From: Caldilinea sp. CFX5
Lineage (GTDB): Bacteria > Chloroflexota > Anaerolineae > Caldilineales > Caldilineaceae
Reading direction: 5' to 3'
Length of the DNA: 64,000 bases
Assembly: GCA_021405325.1 (NCBI GenBank)
Contig: QWII01000012.1
Span: 1 to 64,000 of the forward strand
Each line of letters starts with the position of its first letter. The first letter of the stretch is position 1. The notes under the pieces are model-generated. The model did no database searches. It saw nothing but the letters and a program-made list of their open reading frames with translations, and was not told the origin of the DNA. Positions 16,887 through 25,918 of this stretch are shown here, piece by piece. The position numbers and the translations under genes were made by a program.

Positions 16887-17822
16887 TTATGCTTTCAGGC
16901 GGGGCATCACTTCGTTGATGAAGAGTTGGAGACCAGCGGTGCTGGGGAAATCGACCAGGCGGATGACCAGATAGCTGACGCCGAGATCGACAAAGGCTTG
17001 CAGTTGTTCGGCGACTTGGGCCGGCGTTCCATAGATCGGGCCGTTTTGGTAGGGGGTGCTTGCGGCCAGTTGACGCGCTCTGGCTTCGGTCGGCGCGACG
17101 GCAATGCATTCGGCCGACCAGCTTTTGCCAATCGAATTAAAATCGCGCCCGATGGCTTCACAATGTTGGCGCAGGATACCCAACTTACGCTCATAATTCT
17201 CATAGGTGCCGCCGGGAATGTTCCACCAATCGGCGTACTTTGCCACCACGCGCAGGGTTAACTGTTCACCACCGCCGCCGATAAGCAGGGGCGGAATCGG
17301 GTCGGGTTTGGGCATGAGGTAGGAATCTGTGATCTGGTAATATTTACCGGTGAAGCTGGCCGGCGTCTCATGCCAGAGCTTGTTGACAATCTGGATCGCC
17401 TCTTCCAGTTGGGCAATGCGCACTGCCGGTTTGGGAAAGTCAATGTTGTTTGCCAGATACTCTTCTTCCATCCAGCCGGCGCCGATGCCAAAAATAAAGC
17501 GCCCGCCCGTGAGCCATTGCAAGTTCGCCACCATCTTCGCCATCAACGCCGGGTTGCGATAGGACTGGCAGAGGACGCTGCTGCCAAATTTCAAAGTAGG
17601 GTAGCGGGCGGCGAAATAGGCAATGGTCGTCATACACTCGACATAGGGCGTGTCGTTGCTCTGAAACTTGGCCCACGGCCAGAAGTGATCATCGACCCAG
17701 ACCGAATCAAAGTTCGCCGTCTGGACGAGATCCATCGCCGTGGTGATCTGCTGCAAAAACTGGGTTGCGTCGCTGCCATCCACAGGGAAAGAGTGCATGT
17801 GCCAGCCGAATTGGAGGGTCAT
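16887..17822 (-). CDS. LLM-class (luciferase-like) flavin/F420-dependent oxidoreductase
   Basis: 311 residues, TIM-barrel of the bacterial luciferase superfamily. Evidence is FDSVWVDDHFWPW, RYPTLKFGSSVLCQSYRNPALMAKMVANL and RFIFGIGAGWMEEEY, and PPLLIGGGGEQLTLRVVAKYADWWN, all landmarks of F420-type members. The cofactor (F420 or FMN) and substrate cannot be decided from sequence. Monocistronic, flanked by two long hairpins. Confidence 0.88.
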   Translation of the reverse strand: MTLQFGWHMHSFPVDGSDATQFLQQITTAMDLVQTANFDSVWVDDHFWPWAKFQSNDTPYVECMTTIAYFAARYPTLKFGSSVLCQSYRNPALMAKMVANLQWLTGGRFIFGIGAGWMEEEYLANNIDFPKPAVRIAQLEEAIQIVNKLWHETPASFTGKYYQITDSYLMPKPDPIPPLLIGGGGEQLTLRVVAKYADWWNIPGGTYENYERKLGILRQHCEAIGRDFNSIGKSWSAECIAVAPTEARARQLAASTPYQNGPIYGTPAQVAEQLQAFVDLGVSYLVIRLVDFPSTAGLQLFINEVMPRLKA

Positions 17823-17861
17823 GGTGGGTTTTCCTTTGGTTGTTGTGGTGAGTAAATAAAA

Positions 17862-17936
17862 GGGTGATTAGGTGATTGGTTCATTCGGTGCTTGAGCCTG
17901 TCGAAAGCACCGAATGAACCAATCACCTAATCACCC
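17862..17936. repeat. Perfect 32-bp inverted repeat with GAGCCTGTCGA core
   Basis: Arms 17862-17893 and 17905-17936 are exact complements, the loop GAGCCTGTCGA (17894-17904) is the shared core with one C/T variant. The right arm runs 10 bp into hslO and provides its last codons and stop. On the minus strand it follows hslO and precedes the luciferase-like gene. Confidence 0.92.
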
Positions 17937-18841
17937 ACAGCCTTTTCCAAAATCGTCTCCAACGCTTCCACGCTAAAGATGTAGCGTTGGTGGCAGAAGT
18001 GGCAATCGACGACGGCCTGACCTTCGGCCATTAACTGCTCAATGTCTTCCCGCTCCAGTAGCCGGAGCGCTTGTTCGGCCCAGGCCCAACTACACGAGCA
18101 GTGGAACTGTAAGGGGCGGGTCTCCAGGGTTTCATAGGCAATGTCATCAAAGAGCGCCGCCAGGATGGACTCCGGCGTTTGCCCTTGTGTCAGGGCGTCC
18201 GCCAAATCAGGGGCTTCGGCGAGACGGTTCGCCAGCGTGCGCAGGGTGGTGGGTTCTGCGTCCGGCAGGAGTTGCAAGAGCAGACCACCGGCGGCTTCCA
18301 GTTCGTCGTTCTCGTTGAGCTTGATGTTGATCTGCACTAACGTCGGCGTCTGTTCGGATTGCATAAAGTAGTAGACCAGATCGCTGTCCAGGCGACCACT
18401 TTGCAGCGGGACGACGCTTTCATAAAGCTCTTGCAAGCCCAGATCTTTGACGACGGTTAACGTCCCTTGACGACCAAAGGCCACGCTAAAATCGCCCGGC
18501 CATTCCAAAACCGGCAAGGTGGCCTCCGGTTGGCTCACATAGCCGCGTATACGGCCGTAGCTGTCCGCCTCGGCCACCAACTTGCCCAACGGGCCGTTGC
18601 CTTCCACCTTGATCGCCACCCGCTGGCGGATCTTGAGCAGGGCGCCCAACAAGGCCGCTGCGGTCAACCCGTGACCAAGCGCAGCGGTGGCCGCCGTTGC
18701 ATTGTCGTGCCGGTTACCGGCGTCTAACACCAAATCGGTGGTCACACAAGCCAATCCGCGTACACCGGCCTCTTTTGCCAGCACACGGACAATATAATCG
18801 CTCACAATGTACCCTTTCTCCGCAATACACAGGACATCCAA
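17927..18841 (-). CDS. hslO: Redox-regulated chaperone Hsp33
   Basis: 304 residues. Hsp33 is a holdase activated by oxidation of a zinc-binding cysteine cluster. The cluster is present: CSC at 248-250, then 29 residues, then CHFC at 280-283. N-terminal RVLAKEAGVRGLACVTTDLV and HGLTAAALLGALLKI match the family. The 3' end overlaps a perfect inverted repeat, so the last four residues are encoded by the repeat arm. Confidence 0.93.
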   Translation of the reverse strand: MDVLCIAEKGYIVSDYIVRVLAKEAGVRGLACVTTDLVLDAGNRHDNATAATAALGHGLTAAALLGALLKIRQRVAIKVEGNGPLGKLVAEADSYGRIRGYVSQPEATLPVLEWPGDFSVAFGRQGTLTVVKDLGLQELYESVVPLQSGRLDSDLVYYFMQSEQTPTLVQINIKLNENDELEAAGGLLLQLLPDAEPTTLRTLANRLAEAPDLADALTQGQTPESILAALFDDIAYETLETRPLQFHCSCSWAWAEQALRLLEREDIEQLMAEGQAVVDCHFCHQRYIFSVEALETILEKAVGD

Positions 18842-18891
18842 TTTGCTTAATCATACCACAAATGGCGGTGGAACGGAATGTAAGGGTATGG

Positions 18892-19362
18892 TTATTGACC
18901 GTGGCCGCGGTTGTTCAGTTGGCCGCGCAGGGCGCCGCCGGGAAAGTCCGGCGTGTGAAGATTGATATAGTAGCTTTGTGGGTTTTGGATCAGATCCTTG
19001 AGGACGGTCTCATCAACGGCGGTGGTGCAACCGCTGATGATCGGGTCAAGCGTCGCCACAACGACCCCAACGGCGCCGGCCACCGCTTGCTGAATGTGCG
19101 CAATAAAAGGCTCATTGATGTTCCCATAGCTCACTTCCCAACAGAGCCGCCCCTGGCCGTGGTTGACCCAAAGCGCCGCCGCGCCAAAGCCATCCAGATC
19201 ACCGGCATTGAGTTGGCCGTCGATGCTCACCTCGGTCGCACCGGAAAGGGTGGTGATTCGCGGCGCGCCCCCTTGTGCCAGCGCAGTGTAGACCACCCCC
19301 CCAAGCACCAGTAACGCCAGCACAAAGCCGACGCTGCGTACAAGTAATTGTCGTTGTTCCAT
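18892..19362 (-). CDS. Secreted CHRD-domain protein
   Basis: 156 residues. Residues 7-30 form a signal peptide or membrane anchor. The rest is a CHRD domain: SGATEVSIDGQLNAGDLDGFG, LCWEVSYGNI, AHIQQAVAGAVG, YYINLHTPDFPGGALRGQL. CHRD domains occur in chordin and in many bacterial secreted proteins of unclear function. Single gene. Confidence 0.85.
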   Translation of the reverse strand: MEQRQLLVRSVGFVLALLVLGGVVYTALAQGGAPRITTLSGATEVSIDGQLNAGDLDGFGAAALWVNHGQGRLCWEVSYGNINEPFIAHIQQAVAGAVGVVVATLDPIISGCTTAVDETVLKDLIQNPQSYYINLHTPDFPGGALRGQLNNRGHGQ

Positions 19363-19546
19363 CCATGGCTCCTTCGGGTCGCGATTGTGCTTATCATGAG
19401 GCGCCTTCTATTGTATATGAGTATAATTATCTGGAAAAATCAACAACAATGCGTGTAGAGGATAGAATTAGACGTAGTTGGGCTGTTTTTATTCGTGTAG
19501 TCAAACATAGTCTGAACCTTGTTTCGTACCCCTGCCAAAACAAAAA

Positions 19547-19601
19547 AAACCGGGGTTTTCTTTGGCATGTGCCTGTAAATTACAGGTGAAAACCCCGGTT
19601 T
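19547..19601 (-). terminator. Rho-independent terminator of rpsD
   Basis: On the minus strand, perfect 14-bp arms (19588-19601 with 19547-19560) enclose a second small hairpin (CCTGTAA/TTACAGG) and are followed by a T-run (A-run 19542-19549 on the plus strand). It lies 52 bp after the rpsD stop. Confidence 0.9.
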
Positions 19602-19652
19602 CTGGCCGACTAGTTACCAATCGGTTTTGTTGATCGTGGTTGGTGAAAGATT

Positions 19653-20258
19653 TTACCGGGAGTAGTATTCCGTCACCAGTGATAGTTCACAGATGATTGG
19701 CACCTCTTCGCGCTCTGGCAACCGCAGCAGGCGCGCCGAAAAGTTGTTCCTGTCCACGTCAATGTAGGCCGGCGGGTTGGCATTGCCAATGGCCTCGATG
19801 ACGAGCGGCATCTGACGGCTTTTTGGCTTGATCGCAATCGTTTGCCCAATCTTGATCTCGTTGGCCGGCAGGTCAACCCGCTGGTTATCAACCAGGACAT
19901 GGCCGTGGGTCACCAGTTGGCGGGCGGCGTAGATGGTGGGGGCAAAGCCAGCGCGATAGATAAAGGCGTCCAGCCGCGTCTCCAGAATTTGCAGGAGGAC
20001 ATTGCCCGTCACCCCTTGTTTACGGGTGGCGCGCGCCATGTAATTACGCAACTGCCGTTCATGGATATTGTATTGCGCACGCAGCCGCTGCTTCTCCATC
20101 AACTGGCGGCCAAATTCCGAGACTTTGCGCTGGAATTGCTTGCTCTGGCCATGCGCCCCCGGCGGATAGGATTTCTTCTCCATTACCCGTGCCGCCTTGG
20201 GCGTTAACGGAATCCCTAGCCGGCGCGACAGCTTTACTTTTGGGCCTGTGTTATTCAA
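19653..20258 (-). CDS. rpsD: 30S ribosomal protein S4
   Basis: 201 residues from a TTG start at 20258, chosen because a perfect AAAGGAGG (20264-20271) lies 5 nt upstream. The ATG at 20282 would put the same Shine-Dalgarno inside the gene. S4 nucleates 30S assembly and binds 16S rRNA. The pattern NNTGPKVKLSRRLG, KKSYPPGAHGQ, LRNYMARATRKQGVTG and the S4 RNA-binding domain (LDAFIYRAGFAPTIYAARQL, THGHVLVDNQRVD) are clear. The N terminus lacks cysteines, so this is the zinc-free form. It is monocistronic here, outside any ribosomal protein operon. Confidence 0.95.
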   Translation of the reverse strand: MNNTGPKVKLSRRLGIPLTPKAARVMEKKSYPPGAHGQSKQFQRKVSEFGRQLMEKQRLRAQYNIHERQLRNYMARATRKQGVTGNVLLQILETRLDAFIYRAGFAPTIYAARQLVTHGHVLVDNQRVDLPANEIKIGQTIAIKPKSRQMPLVIEAIGNANPPAYIDVDRNNFSARLLRLPEREEVPIICELSLVTEYYSR

Positions 20259-20558
20259 AACAACCTCCTTTGGGTTGACCAAACATGGCTGACAAGCGAT
20301 ACCATATCAATGTCATTGCCTGCGCCATCCGGTTAATCGTATTGCTTTATCGGTTTTACGGTAAGTGACCTGCTGTCCACTGCCAATCGATCCCGATACA
20401 GAAATGGGGTATAGTTGGATATAGGACAGTTTTTTGGCCGTTTGACACTATTCCCTGCCCTCTTGTACACTATGCGAGGAAAGCGTGTTTCGCATCGATT
20501 GTAAGCCTTGAACCATTGATTAAATACTCATCCGTAACGGAACCGAAGGAGAACCCAG
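20259..20558. promoter_or_regulatory. Divergent intergenic region with a sigma-70-type promoter
   Basis: Between rpsD and the solute-binding gene. A good promoter for the plus-strand operon is TTGACA (20442-20447), 18-bp spacer, TACACT (20466-20471), about 90 bp before the ATG. No other structure is evident except the rpsD Shine-Dalgarno. Confidence 0.6.
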
Positions 20559-22100
20559 ATGACTAGCATCACCCATCTTCCCACCACGTTGTCCCGCCGT
20601 GGCTTTTTGCGTCTTTCCGGTAGTGTAGCCGCCCTGGCAACGCTGGCTGCGTGCGCACCGGCTGTACCCGGCGGCAGCGCCGGCAGCGCGCCGGCCCAAG
20701 AAGCCGTGACGATCCGCTATGCCGGTCTGGAGGGCATGGGCGCACGGGTTGAGGAATTTATCGGACCTTGGATCAGCGACAAGGGCTATGCCTGGGAGCG
20801 CGGCTCCTTTGGACAGCAGGAATTGGAAGACAAGATCATGCAGTCGGTCGCTACCGATACCTATCTGGCTGATGTCTTTCAATTTCCTAGCAATGCCCGC
20901 GCAGATGTGATTGCGGCCAAGGCGTTGATGGAAGTGCCACAAGAGGTGCAAGACGCCATTGACTGGGACGACATTCTGCCCAGCATTGTCCGTACGCTGA
21001 CTTGGGAAGGGGTCGCCTATGCCCTGCCCTATGACGGCGATATTCATTACTACGCCTTCCGCAAAGATCTCTTTGCTACCCCTGAAATCAATGAAAAGTT
21101 CAAGGCCGCCTATGGCTATGATCTAAATCCCGACAATGGCGCCGAGACCTGGCAACAGTGGCGGGAAATTGCTGAGTTCTTCACCGGTTGGGACTGGAAC
21201 GGCAATGGCGAGGAAGATGACTTCGGCATTGCCTGTATGACCAAGCGCGGCGACACCGCCTGGTGGGGCTTCCATTCACGCGCCACCGCCTATGCCAAGC
21301 ACCCCGATGACCACGGCTATTTCATCGACACCGAGACCGGTCAGGCGCGCATCAACAACCCGGCCTTTGTCCGCGCCCTGGAAGAGTGGGTGGAAGAGAA
21401 CACCAAATGGGCGCCCCCCGGCGGCACCAACTTTACCTATGGCGATTCGATCAACGCCACGATCGGCGGGCGCGCTGTTTCCACCTATAGTTGGGATGCC
21501 GTGACCACCACCACCGACCCCGATATGTCGGTCATCAAGGGAATGCAGGGCTACAACATCCTGCCCGGTTCCAGAGAAGTCTACAATGCCAAATCAGGCG
21601 AGTGGGAAACCTTTGACGAGCCAAGCCATGCGCCCTTCCATGCCTTTGGCGGCTGGGTTATCGCCGTTTCGGCCAGTGTCAAGGATGACAATGCCAAGAT
21701 CGGGCCGGTCTGGGATATGGTCACGGAGTTGACCAAGCCGGAGAGTGGTCTCTGGTTTGTCACTAACCCGACCGGCGCCAGCCCCTACCGCTTTAGCCAA
21801 TTTGCCAATTTCGACGCCTTTGCCAATGGTCCCTTGAAGTTGGGCGAAGATGTTGCCAAGGATTATCTCGATACGGCCCAGGCCACTCTTGATCACCCCA
21901 ACGCTGTGACTGACTTGGCCTTCCCCGGCTGGGTGCAATACCGTGACGCCTTGGAATTAGCCGTGGCCAAGGCGATGGGCAATGAGATGTCGCCCCAGGC
22001 CGCCCTGGATGAAGCTGCCGCCGCTTTTGACGAAATCAGCGAACGTATGGGTGGCATGAAGTCGCAGGCCGACATTTACTTGCGCACAATGGGGTTGTAG
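20559..22100 (+). CDS. Extracellular solute-binding protein, family 1 (carbohydrate ABC importer)
   Basis: 513 residues. The N terminus combines a twin-arginine motif (SRRGFLRLSG, Arg13-Arg14) and a lipobox (LAAC, Cys32), so it is likely exported folded and anchored as a lipoprotein. The mature part has the family-1 sugar-binding pattern, including LADVFQFPSNARADVIAAK and WEGVAYALPYDGDIHYYAFRKD. GWDWNGNGEEDDFGI looks like a calcium-binding loop. It is the first gene of an importer with two permeases downstream; no ATPase is encoded here, so a shared MsmX/UgpC-like ATPase elsewhere is probable. Substrate unknown. Confidence 0.9.
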   Translation: MTSITHLPTTLSRRGFLRLSGSVAALATLAACAPAVPGGSAGSAPAQEAVTIRYAGLEGMGARVEEFIGPWISDKGYAWERGSFGQQELEDKIMQSVATDTYLADVFQFPSNARADVIAAKALMEVPQEVQDAIDWDDILPSIVRTLTWEGVAYALPYDGDIHYYAFRKDLFATPEINEKFKAAYGYDLNPDNGAETWQQWREIAEFFTGWDWNGNGEEDDFGIACMTKRGDTAWWGFHSRATAYAKHPDDHGYFIDTETGQARINNPAFVRALEEWVEENTKWAPPGGTNFTYGDSINATIGGRAVSTYSWDAVTTTTDPDMSVIKGMQGYNILPGSREVYNAKSGEWETFDEPSHAPFHAFGGWVIAVSASVKDDNAKIGPVWDMVTELTKPESGLWFVTNPTGASPYRFSQFANFDAFANGPLKLGEDVAKDYLDTAQATLDHPNAVTDLAFPGWVQYRDALELAVAKAMGNEMSPQAALDEAAAAFDEISERMGGMKSQADIYLRTMGL

Positions 22101-22118
22101 TCGCAATCGACAAGAAGA

Positions 22119-22182
22119 TTTCACCGCAAAGGCGCGAAGAACGCAAAGAATCCTCTGTAAACTTTGCGCCTTTGCGGTGAAA
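22119..22182. repeat. 17-bp perfect inverted repeat, CACCGCAAAGGCGC type
   Basis: Arms 22119-22135 and 22166-22182 are exact complements; pairing extends imperfectly inward (ACGCAAAG with CTTTGCG). Similar arms recur at 58468-58545. It lies between the binding-protein gene and the first permease gene and may lower expression of the permeases relative to the binding protein. Confidence 0.8.
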
Positions 22183-22309
22183 CGGTTGATTCTAGCTTGT
22201 CCAGGGGCACTGTTAAGCCTGCTGCTGGCCGGTCCGTGACCGGCGGGTGGGGCTCCAGCTTAATAGTGACCCCTGGATAGGTATCGACTTCGCTAGAGGA
22301 TAAATAACA

Positions 22310-23248
22310 ATGGCTACGACTCGTGTTCCGCTCACGCTGTCATCCAGGGGGGCGCGCCGTTCTCGTTTTGAAATTCGCGACGCCGTCTGGAAATGGATTC
22401 TCCTGTTGCCGGCGGTGATCATTGTGGTGGCGCTGCTGGCGATACCGGTGCTGTGGACGCTCTACGCGGCGTTCACCGATCTACACCTTTTTCGCGTGGG
22501 AGGCGAAACCAGCTTTGTCGGTTTCAAAAACTTTGAAAAGTTGATCAGCAACACCTCCTTCTGGCGCACAGCACGCAACACCGTGGTCTTTATGCTGGGC
22601 GTGGTGCCGACACAATTGGTCATCGGCATGGTGATCGCCCTATGTCTCAACAATATCACCTATGGGCGCAAATTCTTTCGCACCTGGTTTTTGATGCCGC
22701 TCATGGTCAGCCCGGTGGTGGTCGCCTTTGTTGTGGGCAAGATGCTCTTTCAAGAGGACATTGGCCCGATTAACGAGATGTTGCGTGCGATGGGCTTTAA
22801 GGGCATTCCCTGGTTCACCGACTCCTTCTGGGCGATGGTGGCGCTGATCATCATTGATGTCTGGCAGTGGAGTTCCTTTATGGTGTTGATGCTCATGGCC
22901 GGTCTGCAAGGGGTGCCGCCCGATCTCCATGAAGCGGCCAGCGTGGACGGTGCAACGGCCTGGCAAAGCTTCTGGCGCATTACCCTGCCGCTGCTGATGC
23001 CGATTATGATCACCGCCCTCTTGATCCGCATCATTGACGCTTTCAAAGTGGTGGATATCATCATGACGCTCACCGGCGGCGGCCCCGGCCAATCGACCGA
23101 ATCGGTCACGCTGGCGATCTACCGCATCGGTGTCAAGGGGGGCGACCTGGCCTTTGGCAGCAGCCAAGCCTATTTTCTGCTGGTGATCATGTTGATCTTT
23201 GGCGGCGCTTTTATCTATATGACGCGCCGGGGTATGGAGCAAAAGTAG
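22310..23248 (+). CDS. Sugar ABC transporter permease, MalF/UgpA type
   Basis: 312 residues, six predicted membrane helices. The EAA loop that contacts the ATPase is DLHEAASVDGATAWQSFWRI, followed by TLPLLMPIMI. It follows the binding protein by about 210 bp and pairs with the permease 97 bp downstream. Confidence 0.92.
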   Translation: MATTRVPLTLSSRGARRSRFEIRDAVWKWILLLPAVIIVVALLAIPVLWTLYAAFTDLHLFRVGGETSFVGFKNFEKLISNTSFWRTARNTVVFMLGVVPTQLVIGMVIALCLNNITYGRKFFRTWFLMPLMVSPVVVAFVVGKMLFQEDIGPINEMLRAMGFKGIPWFTDSFWAMVALIIIDVWQWSSFMVLMLMAGLQGVPPDLHEAASVDGATAWQSFWRITLPLLMPIMITALLIRIIDAFKVVDIIMTLTGGGPGQSTESVTLAIYRIGVKGGDLAFGSSQAYFLLVIMLIFGGAFIYMTRRGMEQK

Positions 23249-23253
23249 TCAGG

Positions 23254-23280
23254 AGTCCGCAGTCGCGTGGTCGCGTAGTC
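23254..23280 (+). repeat. 27-bp repeat shared with 55364-55390
   Basis: The 27 bases here (AGTCCGCAGTCGCGTGGTCG and seven more) are identical to 55364-55390. At the second locus a 16-bp piece is tandemly doubled. It lies between the two permease genes. Confidence 0.85.
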
Positions 23281-23344
23281 CGGTGTCGCGCTGGCGATCC
23301 GGGCTGCATTGTAGTCTACGGCTAATGAGTGAGAGAGGTCTGGC

Positions 23345-24199
23345 ATGAGTATACGTACACAAAAACGGGTTACGGCCATCGTTTCCTATACGGTGTTGAT
23401 TGTCTGGTCGTTGATCCTCTTCTTTCCCATGTATTGGGTCGTGATCACCTCCTTTAAGACCGGCAAGGATATGGCTGCCGGCGCGACCTATCTGCCTTGG
23501 GTCGATTTTCAACCCAGCCTCAACGCCTGGCGCTATCTGCTGGTAGAGCGGCTGAGTTGGTTTATGCAGCCCTTTATGAACAGCGTGATTGTGGCCTTTG
23601 TCTCGTCAACCATCGCCTTGGTGGTGGGGTCACTGGCCGGCTACGGGCTGGCGCGCTTTAACTATGGCAATCGTAACAATGCCATTGTGCTGGGCTTTAT
23701 GTCGCAACGCATCTTCCCTGGCGCGCTCTTTATTCTGGCCTTCCTGGTGATGTTTCGTGAGTTGAAGTTGCTCGATACACGCACGGCGCTGATCATTGTT
23801 TATGCCAGCGGCGCGATCCCCTTTATTGTCTGGGTGATGCGTGATTTCTTTGCCGGCCTCCCGGTGGAGATTGAAGAGAGTGCGTTGATCGATGGCGCGT
23901 CGCGGCTGATTGTGATCTTTCGCATTGCCATGCCGCTGGCCGCGCCGGGGCTGGTGGCCGTCTTTGTGCTGGCGCTGATTGGTGCGTGGAACGAATATCT
24001 GGTGGCGGTGACGCTCACCTTCCGCGAATCGATCACGATCCCACTCTTTATGCAGATGCAGGTCAGCCAGACCGGCTACACCGAATGGTGGAACATGAGC
24101 GCCATTGCCTTGATCAGCGTAATCCCCATGATCGTGGCCGGCATGGCGCTGGAAAAGTATATCACCGGCGGTCTGACTTTTGGTGCGCTCAAAGGGTAG
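23345..24199 (+). CDS. Sugar ABC transporter permease, MalG/UgpE type
   Basis: 284 residues with six membrane helices. The EAA loop is EIEESALIDGASRLIVIFRI followed by AMPLAAPGLVAV. The N-terminal helix, FFPMYWVVITSFKT, is typical of MalG-like permeases. It completes the importer that starts at 20559. Confidence 0.92.
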   Translation: MSIRTQKRVTAIVSYTVLIVWSLILFFPMYWVVITSFKTGKDMAAGATYLPWVDFQPSLNAWRYLLVERLSWFMQPFMNSVIVAFVSSTIALVVGSLAGYGLARFNYGNRNNAIVLGFMSQRIFPGALFILAFLVMFRELKLLDTRTALIIVYASGAIPFIVWVMRDFFAGLPVEIEESALIDGASRLIVIFRIAMPLAAPGLVAVFVLALIGAWNEYLVAVTLTFRESITIPLFMQMQVSQTGYTEWWNMSAIALISVIPMIVAGMALEKYITGGLTFGALKG

Positions 24200-24233
24200 C
24201 CGCGCAGCTTGTTGAACAGACGCCGGTGTACCG

Positions 24234-24914
24234 TTAGCGCCCGATCGGATTATCGGTGTTGATCTCTTTCATCTGCCCGGTGACGCGATAGATGACCCGT
24301 TCGGCAATGTTGGTTGCCAGGTCGCCAAAGCGTTCCAACTCACGGGCGACGCGCAGCCGTTCGTAGCTGGCGGCGATCTCTTCGGCCAGATTGTCGTCGG
24401 CCATCTGGTTGATGAGCTTGGAGAAGACCTGGCTGTAGAGCTTGTCCACCTCGTCATCCTGGTTGGCGACCATTTGCGCCAGGGTGACGCTTTCGCTGCT
24501 GTAGGCTTGCATCGCCTGGCGCAACATATTGATCGCCAGGTCGCCCATCTGCTTAAATTCGGGCAGCGGTGCATGTTTTTGTTGTTGGCGCAGATGAGGG
24601 ATGACCTTGGCAATGCCCTTGGCCTGATCGCCCATGCGCTCCAGATCGATGATCATGTTCATGACCGAAACGACGGCGCGCAGATCGCTGGCCGCCGGCT
24701 GTTGGGTCACAATCACCGTAAAGCACTTTTCTTCGGTTTCAAAGCGCAATTTGTTGACGGCTTCATCAGCGAGATGGACTTGCTGGGCGAGTTTGGCGTC
24801 CAACTGATCCAGAGCGCGCAGAGCCAGCAACATCTCCTCCTCGACCAATTTTCCCATGTGCAGGACATCGCTCTGCAACCCCTTTAATTGTTGGACAAAT
24901 CGTTCCCGTGTCAT
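24234..24914 (-). CDS. phoU: Phosphate transport system regulator PhoU
   Basis: 226 residues, two PhoU three-helix repeats. Metal-binding-like motifs are DLRAVVSVMNMIIDLERMGD (first repeat) and RVARELERFGDLATNIAERV (second). PhoU links Pst transport to the Pho two-component system. The ATG at 24914 is chosen because AGGAAAGAG is directly upstream. It is the last gene of the pst operon, 190 bp after pstB, with an imperfect inverted repeat (24965-24978 with 25083-25096) in the gap. Confidence 0.92.
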   Translation of the reverse strand: MTRERFVQQLKGLQSDVLHMGKLVEEEMLLALRALDQLDAKLAQQVHLADEAVNKLRFETEEKCFTVIVTQQPAASDLRAVVSVMNMIIDLERMGDQAKGIAKVIPHLRQQQKHAPLPEFKQMGDLAINMLRQAMQAYSSESVTLAQMVANQDDEVDKLYSQVFSKLINQMADDNLAEEIAASYERLRVARELERFGDLATNIAERVIYRVTGQMKEINTDNPIGR

Positions 24915-25107
24915 CTCTTTCCTTTCTGCCTGGTGATAGTAAATTTTGATACGTGATATGTGTTGCGTGTTGTGTGAATTGTCACTGTTTAACAATCACG
25001 GCTGAAGCTCTGCTTAAAATCATAAAGTATACACAAAGGAAGAAAAATATAGAAATAGAAAAGTGTGTTTGTCTTTGAACGGTTCACGCAACACGCATCG
25101 CGTTCGC

Positions 25108-25866
25108 CTAACCACGCCGTCCTGTAATGTAGGCTTCGGTTAACTCTTCTTTGGGCGCGGTAAATAGTTTACGGGTGCTGTTAAATTCTACGAGCTTACC
25201 CAACCAGAAGAAACCGGTGAAGTCCGAGGCGCGCGCGGCTTGTTGCATGTTGTGGGTGACAATGACAATCGTGTAGGTGGTGGCCAGTTCACGCATCAAG
25301 TCTTCGACGCTTAGGGTAGCGACGGGGTCGAGCGCCGAACATGGCTCATCCATCAAGATCACTTCCGGTTTGACGGCAATGGTGCGCGCAATGCACAGGC
25401 GCTGCTGCTGACCGGGATTTAGGTCAAGCGCCGGGTCGTGTAGCCGCCCTTTGACCTCATCCCAGAGCGCCGCGCCTTGCAAACTCTCCTGAACCATGTG
25501 GTCAAGTTCCTGCTTTTTCGTCGTCATGCCCAGGACACGCGGACCAAAGGCGACGTTGTCGTAAATGCTCTGGGGGAAAGGGTTGGGCCGCTGAAAGACC
25601 ATACCAATCCGCCGGCGCAACTCGACCACATCCACATCGGGATCATAGATATTTTTGCCATCAAGCAGCGCCTGACCCGTGGCGCGTGTTTTGGCGATGG
25701 TGTCATTCATGCGATTGAGCGACCGCAAAAAGGTCGATTTGCCGCAGCCCGACGGCCCAATCAATGCCGTAATTTTATTCTTGGGAATGCCCAAATTTAA
25801 CTCAATCAGCGCCTGGAAGTTACCATAATAAAAACTAAACCCCTTGACTTCCATCTTATTCTTCAT
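25108..25866 (-). CDS. pstB: Phosphate ABC transporter ATPase PstB, first subunit (intact Walker B, altered signature)
   Basis: 252 residues. It powers phosphate import through PstCA. Walker A is GPSGCGKST (37-45), Q-loop VFQRPNPFP (Gln92), Walker B LMDEP with catalytic Glu174, and the switch His is in VTHNMQQ. The ABC signature is LNPGQ (149-153), not LSGGQ. The neighbouring PstB-like subunit has the opposite pattern, which suggests a heterodimer (see findings). It ends [10 protein letters not shown], typical of PstB. Confidence 0.9.
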   Translation of the reverse strand: MKNKMEVKGFSFYYGNFQALIELNLGIPKNKITALIGPSGCGKSTFLRSLNRMNDTIAKTRATGQALLDGKNIYDPDVDVVELRRRIGMVFQRPNPFPQSIYDNVAFGPRVLGMTTKKQELDHMVQESLQGAALWDEVKGRLHDPALDLNPGQQQRLCIARTIAVKPEVILMDEPCSALDPVATLSVEDLMRELATTYTIVIVTHNMQQAARASDFTGFFWLGKLVEFNSTRKLFTAPKEELTEAYITGRRG

Positions 25867-25918
25867 GCCAACCCCATTTCTGCATCATTAATTGTTTTTC
25901 ATTGACAATTAATTGTTT

